Shown here piece by piece: positions 1 through 9,139 of a stretch of DNA of 64,000 bases. Made by a program: the position numbers and the translations under genes. The notes under the pieces are model-generated. The model saw nothing but the letters and a program-made list of their open reading frames with translations, was not told where the DNA came from and did not search any database. Position 1 is the stretch's first letter, and each line of letters starts with the position of its first letter. Origin of the DNA: Xenorhabdus griffiniae. GTDB taxonomy: Bacteria > Pseudomonadota > Gammaproteobacteria > Enterobacterales > Enterobacteriaceae. The DNA is taken from positions 2,760,001 through 2,824,000 of the forward strand of contig NZ_CP147737.1 of the NCBI RefSeq assembly GCF_037265215.1, read 5' to 3'.

Positions 1-2
1 TG

Positions 3-152
3 GGTCAGGTACAAGTCTCGGCTCAGATGCGAGAAAAATATCAAATAACCCTTAGTCCGAATGGTGTGAGACACATTTGGCTGCGGGAAAAGATGAATAC
101 AAGTGCTCTACGAGTTGAGAAAGCCAGAACCTCGCTTGCTATTTTATTATGA
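3..152 (+). pseudogene. Transposase fragment (IS481/integrase-type N-terminal remnant)
   Basis: An open frame enters the window at its left edge and stops at a TGA ending at 152. It encodes about 49 residues including GQVQVSAQMREKY and SPNGVRHIWLREKMNT. This resembles the helix-turn-helix segment of IS481-type transposases, where I recall GQVRVSNELR...SPSGVRSIWLRH. The catalytic DDE core that should follow is absent: after the stop there is only noncoding sequence. I read it as the truncated relic of an insertion element. The family assignment rests on remembered similarity only, and the part upstream of the window is unseen. Confidence 0.45.
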
Positions 153-306
153 CACTCTGCAGTTGAGCAATGAACACGGGAGCAGGTATACTGAAGCGAC
201 AAAGTCCCTCGGTAATTAGTCCGTCAGTCTCCCTCGGTAATCACACTAGTACAAATAACGACCTTTATTTTTACTTTTTCACCAGAGAAGTAAATGCTCT
301 TTTCTT
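153..306. other. Noncoding stretch with a short direct repeat
   Basis: No coding frame is supported here. The 12-mer TCCCTCGGTAAT occurs twice, near 206-217 and 231-242. With the transposase remnant just upstream this may be the scar of a lost mobile element, but no inverted ends were found. Confidence 0.3.
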
Positions 307-334
307 TTGTCTAAGAAACTAACGTATGTATAAT
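307..334 (+). promoter_or_regulatory. Candidate sigma-70 promoter of the phosphoethanolamine transferase gene
   Basis: A perfect TATAAT lies at 329-334. TTGTCT (4 of 6 to TTGACA) lies 16 bases upstream at 307-312, and the ATG is 37 bases downstream. The surrounding DNA is AT-rich, so chance matches are likely. Confidence 0.4.
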
Positions 335-370
335 AATGCGTTTTTATATAACTATTAAATAGTATAACTT

Positions 371-1912
371 ATGAACATAATGAATAAAGTCTTATACAAA
401 TACATTTTGACTATTCTTTCAGCATTTGGGGTGTCTTATCTGCTTAATGTTTTTATCTTTCAAAAAGATTCTAGTATCCCTCATTTGTCAACTTTTGCAC
501 TAATCTTATCAATTTTTCTGTTAATTAAAAGAAAGAATAAAATTCTGGTCAGTAGTGGTGGAATGTTACTTTTCTTTCTTATTATCCAAATAAATTATTC
601 TCTTGTGTTTGGTGAAAGAGTGTCAGTATCAGTTCTTGACTCATTCGTTGAGACGAATAAAAAAGAATCATTGTCTATGGCTGGTCATTTATCTTTTATA
701 CTGATATTACCATCATTAGTGGCAACAATAGTTTTATTTCATTTAATAAGAAAAAAATCAAAAAATATTCAGTATCACATTACATTCAAATCATTACCCG
801 TATTTTTATTCTTTGTCACATTTTATCTTAGTGCTTCTGTTGTAGACAAAAAACTAATATCAGACTTCAGAGAAGATGATAAAACAGTCGGTAGATTTAT
901 AAGAGATAGATATCCCGCAGTTATTGGAGATTTTGCTTATTTATATATTTCCAGCAATTCAAATGATAAGTATGCAAACACCAATGAAATAAATGAATTT
1001 AATAAGTCAATAATAGGAAAGCGAAAACCTGATATTAATGCCGTTATTTTAATAGTGGGTGAATCATCATTATCGACTCATTATAGCGCATATGGATACA
1101 AATTAGACACAACACCCAATATGAGTCATATATTTTCTTCTAACGAGGGATGTATAATCAATAACGCACACTCTAGTGCACCAATAACAAGAAACTCTGT
1201 TTCTATGTCACTTGCTTTTCATATACCAGAGAGTGAAGAAAATTTATTTAAAAATAAATCAATAGTAGAAATAGCCAAGTCAAATGGCTATAAAACATAT
1301 TGGTTGGGTTCACAAGATCTAGATGGACTCCACTCATCTAAATATGGATTTATAGCAAAAAAATCTGATGTAATAAAACTCACTAATTTTAAAGATGACA
1401 ATCTAAGCTCTCTGCTAAATGAAGTTATTTTAGATAATTCAGATAGTAAATTTATTGTAATTCATTTACATGGAAGTCATATGCCTTATAATAATTACGA
1501 TAATGCTGATAAAATAGCGCTACCTAATGCTGATAACTATGACTTAACTATCCATCATACAGATAGAGTTATAAAGAATATATATGATGTTATTAATAAA
1601 AAAAACATCAATTACTCATTAATATACACTTCTGACCATGGAGAAATTGTTAATAAAGGGCATGGCTATCAAAAAGGTAGAGAACAATATCTTATACCTT
1701 TAATGTACAAATCAAACAATCATCAATATAACTGTCAATTCATAGAGTCATTCCGAAATAAGGATGGTTATCTTAGTGGATTAATGAATAAGTATATATT
1801 ATCAACTCTCATAGGTTATGATATTGATCCATCAATCCTTGATAAAGAAAGAAATAATGATAGAGTGTTAACAGCAGATGAATCTGTTTTACCATTTTCA
1901 CAAATAGAATAA
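371..1912 (+). CDS. Inner-membrane phosphoethanolamine transferase-like protein (sulfatase fold)
   Basis: A 513-residue membrane enzyme of the EptA/CptA/OpgE class, which moves phosphoethanolamine from phosphatidylethanolamine onto lipid A, LPS core or glucans in the periplasm. About five hydrophobic helices occupy residues 8-165, then a periplasmic sulfatase-type domain follows. Visible motifs are VGESSLSTHYSAYGY (metal site), a Thr in SSAPITRNSVSM where the family has its nucleophile, HLHGSHMPY, and TSDHGEIVNKGHGY near the C terminus. Base composition is much more AT-rich than the flagellar genes nearby, and a transposase relic lies upstream, which suggests horizontal acquisition. The acceptor (lipid A or another glycan) cannot be told from sequence. 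An alternative start is the ATG at 380. Confidence 0.75.
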   Translation: MNIMNKVLYKYILTILSAFGVSYLLNVFIFQKDSSIPHLSTFALILSIFLLIKRKNKILVSSGGMLLFFLIIQINYSLVFGERVSVSVLDSFVETNKKESLSMAGHLSFILILPSLVATIVLFHLIRKKSKNIQYHITFKSLPVFLFFVTFYLSASVVDKKLISDFREDDKTVGRFIRDRYPAVIGDFAYLYISSNSNDKYANTNEINEFNKSIIGKRKPDINAVILIVGESSLSTHYSAYGYKLDTTPNMSHIFSSNEGCIINNAHSSAPITRNSVSMSLAFHIPESEENLFKNKSIVEIAKSNGYKTYWLGSQDLDGLHSSKYGFIAKKSDVIKLTNFKDDNLSSLLNEVILDNSDSKFIVIHLHGSHMPYNNYDNADKIALPNADNYDLTIHHTDRVIKNIYDVINKKNINYSLIYTSDHGEIVNKGHGYQKGREQYLIPLMYKSNNHQYNCQFIESFRNKDGYLSGLMNKYILSTLIGYDIDPSILDKERNNDRVLTADESVLPFSQIE

Positions 1913-1920
1913 GCTAACAT

Positions 1921-1984
1921 AAATAGGTTTTCATAATACTGAGAGTATCAGATGTTGGAGTTCCTTACCCCGCGCGCCGCGGGG
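1921..1984 (+). repeat. R1 palindromic repeat, left half
   Basis: Starts AAATAGGTTTTCATAAT and runs through TTCCTTACCCCGCGCG into the central GC hairpin, then diverges. It matches the left half of the complete copy at 28085-28184. It begins 8 bases after the stop of the transferase gene, where the short GC hairpin could also stop transcription. Confidence 0.8.
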
Positions 1985-2148
1985 ATAATACTTTGGGCAT
2001 CCATCGTGGATTTTTTCACGGTGACACGACAGAAGGTGATTTTTTCGGTCGCGGTAGAAATAGCCATTGCTGGCTACCCCCACAAAGATCCGGTTTGAAC
2101 GGTATTCGCTGGAGGCGGACAACAACGCCTGATCCATATCACCTTGAT

Positions 2149-2178
2149 GATACGACCGTCTGCTAGGCGGTCTTTTTT
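2149..2178 (+). terminator. Rho-independent terminator
   Basis: The short stem ACCG/CGGT around a TCTGCTAGG loop is followed by CTTTTTTTG on the plus strand. The uninterrupted T run makes this plausible, but the gene it serves is unclear. Confidence 0.5.
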
Positions 2179-2374
2179 TGCCTGAATAAAATGTAGTTTC
2201 AAATGTAATAATTATGTGATGAAATTTGAATTTGACACGTCATTAGACGCCGCCACGCCTGCCCACTAAAGGCAGTGTTTTTTATACACCTGCAAGGGAT
2301 CTTCTAAAGCCCGCTGATACTGGTGCTTTGCGGGGTATGAGATCTTGATTTGATCTTGCGGATTGAAGGACAAA

Positions 2375-2461
2375 ATGAGTGATTTTATGCGAGAGGGAAT
2401 ATCACTGCTTTTTTATTCGAAAACTGAAACTGCCTTACTGATATGTAATGATAGTTTGTAG
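2375..2461 (+). CDS. Possible 28-aa leader peptide or relic
   Basis: ATG at 2375 is preceded by AAGGA at good spacing and encodes a 28-residue peptide (MSDFMREGISLL...). Its TAG stop overlaps the AGGAG ribosome site of the next gene, so it could be a translationally coupled leader or a gene relic. No family recognised. Such short frames arise by chance easily. Confidence 0.2.
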   Translation: MSDFMREGISLLFYSKTETALLICNDSL

Positions 2462-2469
2462 GAGATTTT

Positions 2470-2817
2470 ATGGCCCGACTACTTACAAAAAATGAGTACA
2501 TTGAAAATTTTATTGAATCCGAAAGACAGACATATAGAGTAAGCTGGACTACACATAATCAGTTGAATACACTAATTTTATATGAATCTGTCCCATATTA
2601 CAGCTCTGCTCATTTAGATTTAGATGTTGGATATAGTGGTAACCTATCTGCACTCACCTATTACCCACGACCTCCGTCGAGCGGCGCATTGATATTATTT
2701 CAATATGATTTATGGTACGACACTGCTTTCAATCAATTACCCATAAATGGGTTTATGCAAGATGCCGTCCGGCGTGTCATGAAATATTGGACGCCCCATG
2801 ATTGGCGAGGGTTTTAA
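2470..2817 (+). CDS. Hypothetical protein, 115 aa
   Basis: Encodes 115 residues with a clean AGGAG ribosome site (about 2460-2464) 5-6 bases before the ATG, which is why I believe the frame. The protein is rich in Tyr, Leu and Trp. It has no signal peptide and no obvious membrane segment. It contains TYYPRPPSSGALILFQYDLWYD and ends in RRVMKYWTPHDWRGF. I do not recognise the family. It stands between a transposase/repeat-bearing accessory region and fliE. It could be an orphan accessory gene such as an immunity-type protein, but nothing in the sequence shows that. Confidence 0.5.
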   Translation: MARLLTKNEYIENFIESERQTYRVSWTTHNQLNTLILYESVPYYSSAHLDLDVGYSGNLSALTYYPRPPSSGALILFQYDLWYDTAFNQLPINGFMQDAVRRVMKYWTPHDWRGF

Positions 2818-3239
2818 TTTATATCCCTATCCCGCCCCTCAAAGGCGGGATTATTCACAACTTCGTAACATGTCACAACCTCACTTCATGCTAGCCCTGT
2901 GTCACCCAACATTGAGAATCATCCAAAAAGCAGCATTCCGCCACCGGAAACGCATCACCGCACTGGCTAACCATCTATACCCATCTAACTTCAAGATGTG
3001 TGTGATTCGGGCAAATCTGGAAGTTCCTAATCAAAAGGTCAGGCGTCAGACACAGAAAATCCTACCAAACACGACATACATACGCCTGCTGGATGCTTTC
3101 CGCTGGCGCCAATCCTTCATTTATTGCAACTCAAATGGGACATGTTTCGTCACAAATGGTTCACCGTGTTTACGGTGCGTGGATGAGTGAAAATAGCAAT
3201 GAACAATAAATATCAATTTAAAATCAAATAGATAAAGAT
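2818..3239. other. Intergenic stretch upstream of the flagellar cluster
   Basis: No gene supported. A 130-codon frame (2798-3190) overlaps the preceding gene, lacks a ribosome site and runs across a partial R2 repeat, so I leave it out. The only structure seen is that repeat at about 2977-3012. Confidence 0.4.
2977..3012 (+). repeat. R2 repeat, left-end fragment
   Basis: TATACCCATCTAACTTCAAG followed by ATGTGTGTGATT matches the left end of the R2 family (compare 15232 and 29580). The hairpin and right end are missing. Confidence 0.65.
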
Positions 3240-3551
3240 CTAAACCTGCATATTCATAATCTCATGATAGGCACTAACCAGTTTATTTCTTACCTGGATA
3301 CCCATTTGCAGGGAAATACTCGATTTTTGCATATTCACCATGACATCATTTAGCTCCACACCAGGTACTCCCAGCGTGAAATCCTGTGCCTGCTTCGTCG
3401 CCTGTAAGCGGGTTTGGTTTATTTTTTCCACTGCCGTAGTCAGCTGGCTGGCAAAACTGCCTTGTATTGGCATGGGCTTAGCAATATTTGCAGCTTGTAA
3501 CGCCTGAACCTGCATCTGTTGCAGTACACCTTCAATTGCCGGAATTGGCAT
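3240..3551 (-). CDS. fliE: Flagellar hook-basal body protein FliE
   Basis: A 103-residue protein, the usual FliE length (104 in E. coli). FliE joins the MS ring to the proximal rod and is the first substrate of the flagellar export apparatus. Recognisable features are the N-terminal MPIPAIEGVLQQMQ and the C-terminal half with GVELNDVMVNMQKSS and SLQMGIQVRNKLVSAYHEIMNM, the helical rod-type ending. It is encoded on the minus strand, divergent from fliF, with 239 bases between them, the standard enterobacterial arrangement. The shared interval should hold class-2 (FlhDC-dependent) promoters, but I could not place a FlhDC box. Confidence 0.95.
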   Translation of the reverse strand: MPIPAIEGVLQQMQVQALQAANIAKPMPIQGSFASQLTTAVEKINQTRLQATKQAQDFTLGVPGVELNDVMVNMQKSSISLQMGIQVRNKLVSAYHEIMNMQV

Positions 3552-3790
3552 AAAAACCTCGCGTTAAATCACCCTATTGATTATGAGATGCCACCGTAAC
3601 ATAGCCTTTCTAAACTAAAGCGGGTAATTGAAGTAAAAATTCGAAGCTTATTGTGCCATTAAAAGGGGTGTGAACAGCGAATAATGATGGGATTAATAAT
3701 AGGAAGAATCTTTTCGCTTGCGTATGGGGAGTCTGTTTTGTTACGCCACGCTTTTAGTATTCATGTTGACCAGCAAGGCAAGGATCGTCT

Positions 3791-5503
3791 ATGAGTGCAG
3801 CAACAACCGACGTTGAAAACCAAAATAAAGGCTTCAACGCTATCATCAGCAGGATAAAAGCTGATCCAAAAGTTCCGTTATTAGTTGCTGGCTCTGCTGC
3901 CATCGCTATTGTTATCGCCCTGTTTCTCTACTTGCGCAGCCCCGACTATCGGGTGCTTTACAGCAATCTGAGCGATAAAGATGGTGGCGAGATTGTTACG
4001 CAATTAACCCAAATGAATATCCCTTACCGTTTTGCCGAGAACGGCGCGGCTATCATGATACCGACCGATAAGGTGCATGAAACGCGTCTGAAACTGGCAC
4101 AACAAGGGTTACCCAAAGGGGGAGCCGCGGGTTTCGAACTCTTGGATAAAGAAAAATTCGGTATCAGCCAGTTCAGTGAGCAGGTTAATTACCAACGCGC
4201 GCTGGAAGGCGAATTGGCTCGTACCGTGGAATCCCTTGGTCCAGTCCAGAGCGCCCGTGTCCATCTGGCCTTGCCTAAACCTTCTTTGTTCGTTCGTGAA
4301 CAGAAATCGCCATCAGCCTCAGTGACTGTGGGATTGTTACAAGGCCGAGTGCTGGATGAAGGACAAATCAACGCCATCGTGCATATGGTTTCCAGTAGTG
4401 TTGCCGGCTTACCGGCAAGTAATGTCACGATTGTGGATCAATCTGGACGTTTGCTGACACAAAGCGATGCGACCAGCCGTGATTTGAATACCACGCAGTT
4501 GAAATATACCCAAGAAGTGGAAAATCGTTTCCAACATCGAATTGAAACCATTCTGGCTCCTGTGGTTGGCCGTGGCAACGTTCATGCACAGGTCACTGCA
4601 CAAATTGATTTCTCCCGTCGCGAAGAAACAGCAGAAGAATATAAACCTAACCAGCCACCGAATCAGGCTGCTGTCCGCTCTAAACAGAGCAGCACCAGCG
4701 AGCAAAGCGGCGGGCCATTGGTTGGTGGCGTGCCAGGGGCGTTGTCAAATCAGCCAAGTGCTGCACCAAGTGCACCAATCGAGAAACCGAACGCAAATGC
4801 CAAAGGCAACGGTGACGAAAAATCTGACCAACAGCGCAATAACGCTAACAAAAACAATAGCTACGAGCGTATGTTAAGCAACAACCGCAATAACCGTTAT
4901 GACGAAACCACTAACTATGAAGTGGATCGTACCATTCGTCATACCCAATTGCAGGCTGGCGCAGTGGAACGCCTTTCGGTTGCAGTTGTGGTCAACTATG
5001 CCACCGTGAAGGGAGAAAATGGTCCTGAAACACAAGCGCTGACACCAGAACAACTATCACAAATTGAAGCATTGACTCGTGAAGCCATGGGCTTCTCTGC
5101 TGACCGTGGCGATAGCCTGAATGTGGTTAACACACCGTTCAATGACACCACCGAAGTGATAGAGCCTTTGCCATTCTGGCAGCACCCTGCCCTGCTGGAA
5201 AAACTGTTAGAAGCAGGTCGTTGGTTACTGTTGGTACTGGTTGCATGGCTACTGTGGCGTAAGATGGTCGTGCCACAAATCGCCAAAAAACGTGCTGCGG
5301 AAAAAGCTGCGCTGGAAGCGCAAAAGAACCCGCCGAAACAGCAAACAGAAACCAATGCTGAATTGGACGAAAAAATGCGCCGTAAGCTAGCTCGCCAACG
5401 TGTCAATGTTGAGCTTCAAAGCCAGCGTCTGCGTGAACTTGCAGAAAAAGATCCTCGCGTCGTCGCGCTGGTGATCCGTCAATGGATGAGTAACGAACAA
5501 TGA
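3791..5503 (+). CDS. fliF: Flagellar MS-ring protein FliF
   Basis: A 570-residue inner-membrane protein that polymerises into the MS ring, the base of the motor. The first membrane helix is at about residues 27-48 ([18 protein letters not shown]) and the second at about 463-485 ([12 protein letters not shown]). Between them are the ring-building modules, with the conserved [19 protein letters not shown] segment, and a low-complexity Asn/Ser/Pro-rich linker (about 290-370). The cytoplasmic C-terminal tail that binds FliG follows. The stop overlaps the fliG start (ATGA), indicating coupled translation. It opens the fliF-K transcription unit. Confidence 0.96.
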   Translation: MSAATTDVENQNKGFNAIISRIKADPKVPLLVAGSAAIAIVIALFLYLRSPDYRVLYSNLSDKDGGEIVTQLTQMNIPYRFAENGAAIMIPTDKVHETRLKLAQQGLPKGGAAGFELLDKEKFGISQFSEQVNYQRALEGELARTVESLGPVQSARVHLALPKPSLFVREQKSPSASVTVGLLQGRVLDEGQINAIVHMVSSSVAGLPASNVTIVDQSGRLLTQSDATSRDLNTTQLKYTQEVENRFQHRIETILAPVVGRGNVHAQVTAQIDFSRREETAEEYKPNQPPNQAAVRSKQSSTSEQSGGPLVGGVPGALSNQPSAAPSAPIEKPNANAKGNGDEKSDQQRNNANKNNSYERMLSNNRNNRYDETTNYEVDRTIRHTQLQAGAVERLSVAVVVNYATVKGENGPETQALTPEQLSQIEALTREAMGFSADRGDSLNVVNTPFNDTTEVIEPLPFWQHPALLEKLLEAGRWLLLVLVAWLLWRKMVVPQIAKKRAAEKAALEAQKNPPKQQTETNAELDEKMRRKLARQRVNVELQSQRLRELAEKDPRVVALVIRQWMSNEQ

Positions 5504-6492
5504 GCCTGACAGGAACAGAAAGAAGTGCCGTCATGTTAATGACCCTGGGAGAAGATCAGGCGGCCGAGGTGTTCAAGCACCTGAATTCCCGCGAAGTACA
5601 ACAACTGAGTGTCGCGATGGCGGGGATGAAACAAGTCTCCAACCAGCAACTGGTTGAAGTGCTGGCAGAATTTGAAGAAGATGCCGGGCAGTTTGCTGCC
5701 CTCAGCATCAACGCCAACGACTATCTGCGCAACGTACTGATCAAGGCATTGGGAGAAGAACGGGCTTCCAGCCTGCTTGAGGATATCCTTGAATCCCGTG
5801 ACACCACAACCGGCATCGAAACGCTTAACTTTATGGAGCCGCAAATGGCAGCCGATATGATCCGCGATGAACATCCGCAGATCATTGCCACCATTTTGGT
5901 TCACTTAAACCGTGGTCAGGCAGCGGATATCCTCGCCCTGTTTGATGACCGTCTGCGTAACGATGTCATGTTGCGTATCGCCACGTTTGGTGGTGTACAA
6001 CCCTCGGCGTTAGCGGAATTGACAGAAGTCCTGAATAACCTGCTGGATGGTCAGAACCTGAAACGCAGCAAAATGGGTGGGGTTCGTACTGCTGCAGAGA
6101 TCATCAACTTGATGAAAAGTCAACAGGAAGAAGGTGTCATTGAAGCGGTTCGTTCCTACGATAACGAACTGGCGCAGAAAATCATTGATGAAATGTTCCT
6201 GTTCGAAAACCTTATCAACGTGGACGATCGCAGTATCCAACGTTTGTTGCAGGAAATTTCCACCGATTCCTTGCTGGTGGCATTGAAAGGTTGCGATCAG
6301 GCATTGCGCGATCACTTCCTCAACAATATGTCGCAGCGTGCTGCTGAAATCATGCGCGATGATTTGGCAAACCGTGGCCCTGTGCGGATGTCTCAAGTGG
6401 AAGCCGAACAGAAAGCCATCTTGCTTGTTGTTCGTCGTCTGGCAGAAAGTGGCGAAATGATCCTCAACGGTGGTGACGATACCTATGTCTGA
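5500..6492 (+). CDS. fliG: Flagellar motor switch protein FliG
   Basis: A 330-residue rotor protein (331 in E. coli) that sits on the MS ring and receives torque from MotA. Visible are the N-terminal FliF-binding part ([20 protein letters not shown]), the middle [13 protein letters not shown] region bearing the EHPQ motif, and the C-terminal torque helix containing [12 protein letters not shown] with its charged residues. Overlaps fliF by four bases at its start and fliH by eight at its end, so the three are translationally coupled. Confidence 0.97.
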   Translation: MSLTGTERSAVMLMTLGEDQAAEVFKHLNSREVQQLSVAMAGMKQVSNQQLVEVLAEFEEDAGQFAALSINANDYLRNVLIKALGEERASSLLEDILESRDTTTGIETLNFMEPQMAADMIRDEHPQIIATILVHLNRGQAADILALFDDRLRNDVMLRIATFGGVQPSALAELTEVLNNLLDGQNLKRSKMGGVRTAAEIINLMKSQQEEGVIEAVRSYDNELAQKIIDEMFLFENLINVDDRSIQRLLQEISTDSLLVALKGCDQALRDHFLNNMSQRAAEIMRDDLANRGPVRMSQVEAEQKAILLVVRRLAESGEMILNGGDDTYV

Positions 6493-7189
6493 TAAGTCGA
6501 ATAATGGCAACTGGCGGCCGTGGCAGCCAGGCGAATTGACTCAGTGGGAAACCCTGCGGGAAAAACTGGAACCCATAGATGAAGCACAGGAGCCAAGCGA
6601 ACAAGAGCGGCTGCTGGAACAGGCAAGAATACTGGACGAGCTAAAAGCGCAGGCCCGTCAGGCTGGTCATGCGCAGGGGTTTGCCGAAGGTCAGATCCAA
6701 GGCTATGAGCAAGGGGTTCAGGAAGGCCGCCAAGCCGGACTGGAACAAGGTTTGCAGGAAGCCAAACAACAACAGCAAGTGATTACTGAACAGTGGAAAG
6801 CTTTGCTAGCGGACTTTAGCCATTCACTGGATGGATTAGATACCGTTATTGCTTCCCGCCTGATGCAACTTGCATTGACTGCGGCTCATCATATTCTGGG
6901 GCAACCTGCGGTTTGTGATGGCACCGCCCTGCTGAATCAAATCCGCGAATTTATTCAGCAAGAACCTATGTTCAGCGGTAAACCCCAATTACGTATCCAT
7001 CCTCAAAATATTCCGCTGGTTGAGCAGCAACTGGGGGAAGTTTTAGCACTGCACGGCTGGCGTTTAGTTGCGGATAACAAACTGCATCCGGGTGGCTGTA
7101 AAGTCAGCGCCGATGAAGGGGATATGGACGCCAGTTTAGCTACCCGCTGGCATGAAATGTGTCGTCTGGCAGCACCAGGAGAATTGTGA
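6485..7189 (+). CDS. fliH: Flagellar export ATPase regulator FliH
   Basis: A 234-residue stator of the export ATPase. It binds FliI as a dimer and carries chaperone-substrate complexes to the gate. The long Gln/Glu-rich helix contains the GxxxG-type repeats typical of FliH ([21 protein letters not shown], about residues 58-90), followed by the FliI-binding C-terminal domain. I chose ATG 6485 ([10 protein letters not shown]) over the upstream GTG at 6470 because it gives the family length and the usual short overlap with fliG. The stop overlaps the fliI start (TGATG). Confidence 0.94.
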   Translation: MSDKSNNGNWRPWQPGELTQWETLREKLEPIDEAQEPSEQERLLEQARILDELKAQARQAGHAQGFAEGQIQGYEQGVQEGRQAGLEQGLQEAKQQQQVITEQWKALLADFSHSLDGLDTVIASRLMQLALTAAHHILGQPAVCDGTALLNQIREFIQQEPMFSGKPQLRIHPQNIPLVEQQLGEVLALHGWRLVADNKLHPGGCKVSADEGDMDASLATRWHEMCRLAAPGEL

Positions 7190-8553
7190 TGACGGCAAGA
7201 TTGGGCCGCTGGCTGGCAACTTTGGATTCATTGGAAAAGCGACTGGAAAAAACCCCCAAAGTACGTCGCTATGGGCGCCTGACTCGCGCCACTGGCCTGG
7301 TACTGGAAGCCACTGGTTTACATATGCCGCTCGGCGCTACCTGCCTGATCGAGCGGCAAAATGGCAACGCGATTGAAGAGGTTGAAAGTGAAGTCGTCGG
7401 CTTCAATGGCGAAAAACTGTTGCTAATGCCACTGGAAGAATTGGAAGGTATTGTGCCAGGCGCTCGCGTTTATGCCCGTTCTTATGGCGAAGATGCGGGC
7501 GCCGGACGCCGCTTACCTCTCGGAGCGGAATTACTCGGCAGGGTTCTGGATGGTGCAGGCCGCCCCCTTGATGGTTTACCTGCTCCCGACACAGGTTATC
7601 GTGCCTCCTTGACAACAACGCCATTTAATCCCCTGCAAAGAACCCCTATCAGCAATGTACTGGACGTTGGCGTTCGTGCCATCAATGCTTTGCTGACAGT
7701 GGGACGCGGGCAACGTATGGGATTATTTGCCGGCTCCGGCGTCGGTAAAAGCGTGCTGCTTGGCATGATGGCTCGTTATACCCAAGCCGATGTGATCGTT
7801 GTGGGATTAATTGGTGAGCGTGGCCGTGAAGTTAAAGACTTTATTGAAAATATTTTGGGTGCGGAGGGATTATCACGCTCAGTCGTCGTTGCCGCTCCTG
7901 CCGATGTTTCACCTTTGCTGAGGATGCAAGGTGCCTCTTATGCCACGCGTATCGCCGAAGATTTCCGCGACAGAGGCAAACATGTCTTGTTGATCATGGA
8001 CTCCCTGACTCGTTACAGCATGGCACAGCGTGAAATCGCACTGGCTATCGGCGAACCACCAGCAACCAAAGGTTATCCCCCTTCTGTATTTGCCAAGTTA
8101 CCAGCACTGGTGGAAAGAGCCGGCAATGGTGTCAGTGATGGCGGTTCCATTACTGCATTTTACACCGTGCTGACAGAAGGTGATGACCAGCAAGATCCGA
8201 TTGCCGATGCTGCCCGCGCCATCCTGGATGGTCATATCGTGCTATCCCGTTCACTGGCGGAATCTGGCCATTATCCTGCTATTGATATCGAGGCATCTAT
8301 CAGTCGAGCCATGACCGCGTTGATCGACAATACCCATTATCGTCGAGTGCAACATTTCAAACAGTTGCTTTCCAGCTATCAACGCAACCGAGATTTGATC
8401 AACGTTGGTGCTTATGCGGCGGGCAGTGATCCTCTGCTTGACAGAGCGATTGAGCTTTATCCTCATATGTCCCAATTCCTGCAACAAGGTATTGACGAGC
8501 GTAGCGAATACGATGAAGCCTGTACTCAGCTTCAACAATTATTGCCAACATAA
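7189..8553 (+). CDS. fliI: Flagellum-specific export ATPase FliI
   Basis: A 454-residue F1-beta-like ATPase that powers flagellar type III export. Walker A is [11 protein letters not shown] (about residue 175), GERGREV carries the catalytic Glu, and Walker B is HVLLIMDS. The start is set at ATG 7189 (MTARLGRWL), which overlaps the fliH stop by one base. The longer upstream reading would intrude into fliH and exceed the family's length. Followed by 139 noncoding bases before fliJ, an unusually wide gap in this operon that holds a sigma-28-type promoter. Confidence 0.97.
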   Translation: MTARLGRWLATLDSLEKRLEKTPKVRRYGRLTRATGLVLEATGLHMPLGATCLIERQNGNAIEEVESEVVGFNGEKLLLMPLEELEGIVPGARVYARSYGEDAGAGRRLPLGAELLGRVLDGAGRPLDGLPAPDTGYRASLTTTPFNPLQRTPISNVLDVGVRAINALLTVGRGQRMGLFAGSGVGKSVLLGMMARYTQADVIVVGLIGERGREVKDFIENILGAEGLSRSVVVAAPADVSPLLRMQGASYATRIAEDFRDRGKHVLLIMDSLTRYSMAQREIALAIGEPPATKGYPPSVFAKLPALVERAGNGVSDGGSITAFYTVLTEGDDQQDPIADAARAILDGHIVLSRSLAESGHYPAIDIEASISRAMTALIDNTHYRRVQHFKQLLSSYQRNRDLINVGAYAAGSDPLLDRAIELYPHMSQFLQQGIDERSEYDEACTQLQQLLPT

Positions 8554-8601
8554 TATTTTTCCTATGGGAATTTAACTCAAAAATACTTTTGCCAAGAGGT
8601 A

Positions 8602-8628
8602 TAACATTTATCAATACGGTGCCGATAT
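8602..8628 (+). promoter_or_regulatory. Sigma-28 (FliA)-type promoter upstream of fliJ
   Basis: TAACATTT at 8602-8609 (6 of 8 to TAAAGTTT) and GCCGATAT at 8621-8628 (7 of 8 to GCCGATAA) are separated by exactly 11 bases, the spacing of enteric FliA promoters. It lies in the 139-base gap between fliI and fliJ, 65 bases before the fliJ start. It would give class-3 expression of fliJ and fliK. Confidence 0.65.
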
Positions 8629-8692
8629 AAGTTTACTATTGATGTCATTCAGTAACGCTGATGTCTGTTTGGTGATTAACACGAGGAAATAC

Positions 8693-9139
8693 ATGCAACA
8701 ACACTCCCCTCTCATGACTTTGCGTGAACTTGCCCAGGATGCGGCAGAAAAAGCAGCATCGCAGCTTGCGCAGATTCGGCAAAGTCATCAACAAATGGAG
8801 CAACAACTCACAGCGTTAATGAATTATCAGGATGAGTATCGTACCCGCCTGAATGATACGCTCAGCAATGGTATGTCCTGCTCGACTTGGCAAAATTACC
8901 AGCAGTTTATGAAAACGCTGGAAATGGCAATTGAACAGCACAGATTACAACTCAATCAATGGAAAAAGCGTCTTGAACAAGCCCTGTCACAATGGCAGGA
9001 AAAACAGCAACGCCTGAACGCCTTCGACACACTGCAACAGCGGGCAGAGCATAATTTGAAGTTACACCAAAATCGCATGGAGCAAAAACAAATGGACGAG
9101 TACGCACAACGCGGTGCACAACGGAGAATGAAACAATGA
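8693..9139 (+). CDS. fliJ: Flagellar export chaperone-escort protein FliJ
   Basis: A 148-residue coiled-coil protein (147 in E. coli) that inserts into the FliI hexamer and couples it to the FlhA gate. The sequence is almost entirely helical and Gln/Glu-rich. LMNYQDEYRTRLND, WQNYQQFMKTLEMAIEQHR and QKQMDEYAQRGAQRR align with remembered E. coli FliJ. ATG 8693 (MQQHSPLMTLRELAQ) is chosen because it gives the family length. The upstream ATG at 8639 would start close behind the sigma-28-type promoter and add residues not seen in the family. Overlaps fliK by four bases. Confidence 0.93.
   Translation: MQQHSPLMTLRELAQDAAEKAASQLAQIRQSHQQMEQQLTALMNYQDEYRTRLNDTLSNGMSCSTWQNYQQFMKTLEMAIEQHRLQLNQWKKRLEQALSQWQEKQQRLNAFDTLQQRAEHNLKLHQNRMEQKQMDEYAQRGAQRRMKQ

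Larger units (their letters stand above)
1985..2469. other. Gene-poor stretch between repeat R1 and the 115-aa gene
   Basis: No gene recognised. A minus-strand frame (1931-2137, 68 codons) ends inside the R1 repeat and is not convincing. The stretch holds a terminator-like hairpin near 2155 and a 28-codon frame at 2375-2461 (see its own entry). The rest shows no signal I can name. Confidence 0.4.

Noticed and set aside
1931..2137. 68-codon minus-strand frame (MDQALLSASSEYRS...)
   Set aside because: Its C-terminal third is the R1 repeat read in reverse, it has no recognisable family, and no ribosome site was convincing.
2798..3190. 130-codon plus-strand frame after the 115-aa gene
   Set aside because: Overlaps that gene, lacks a ribosome site and runs through an R2 fragment; composition is not protein-like.
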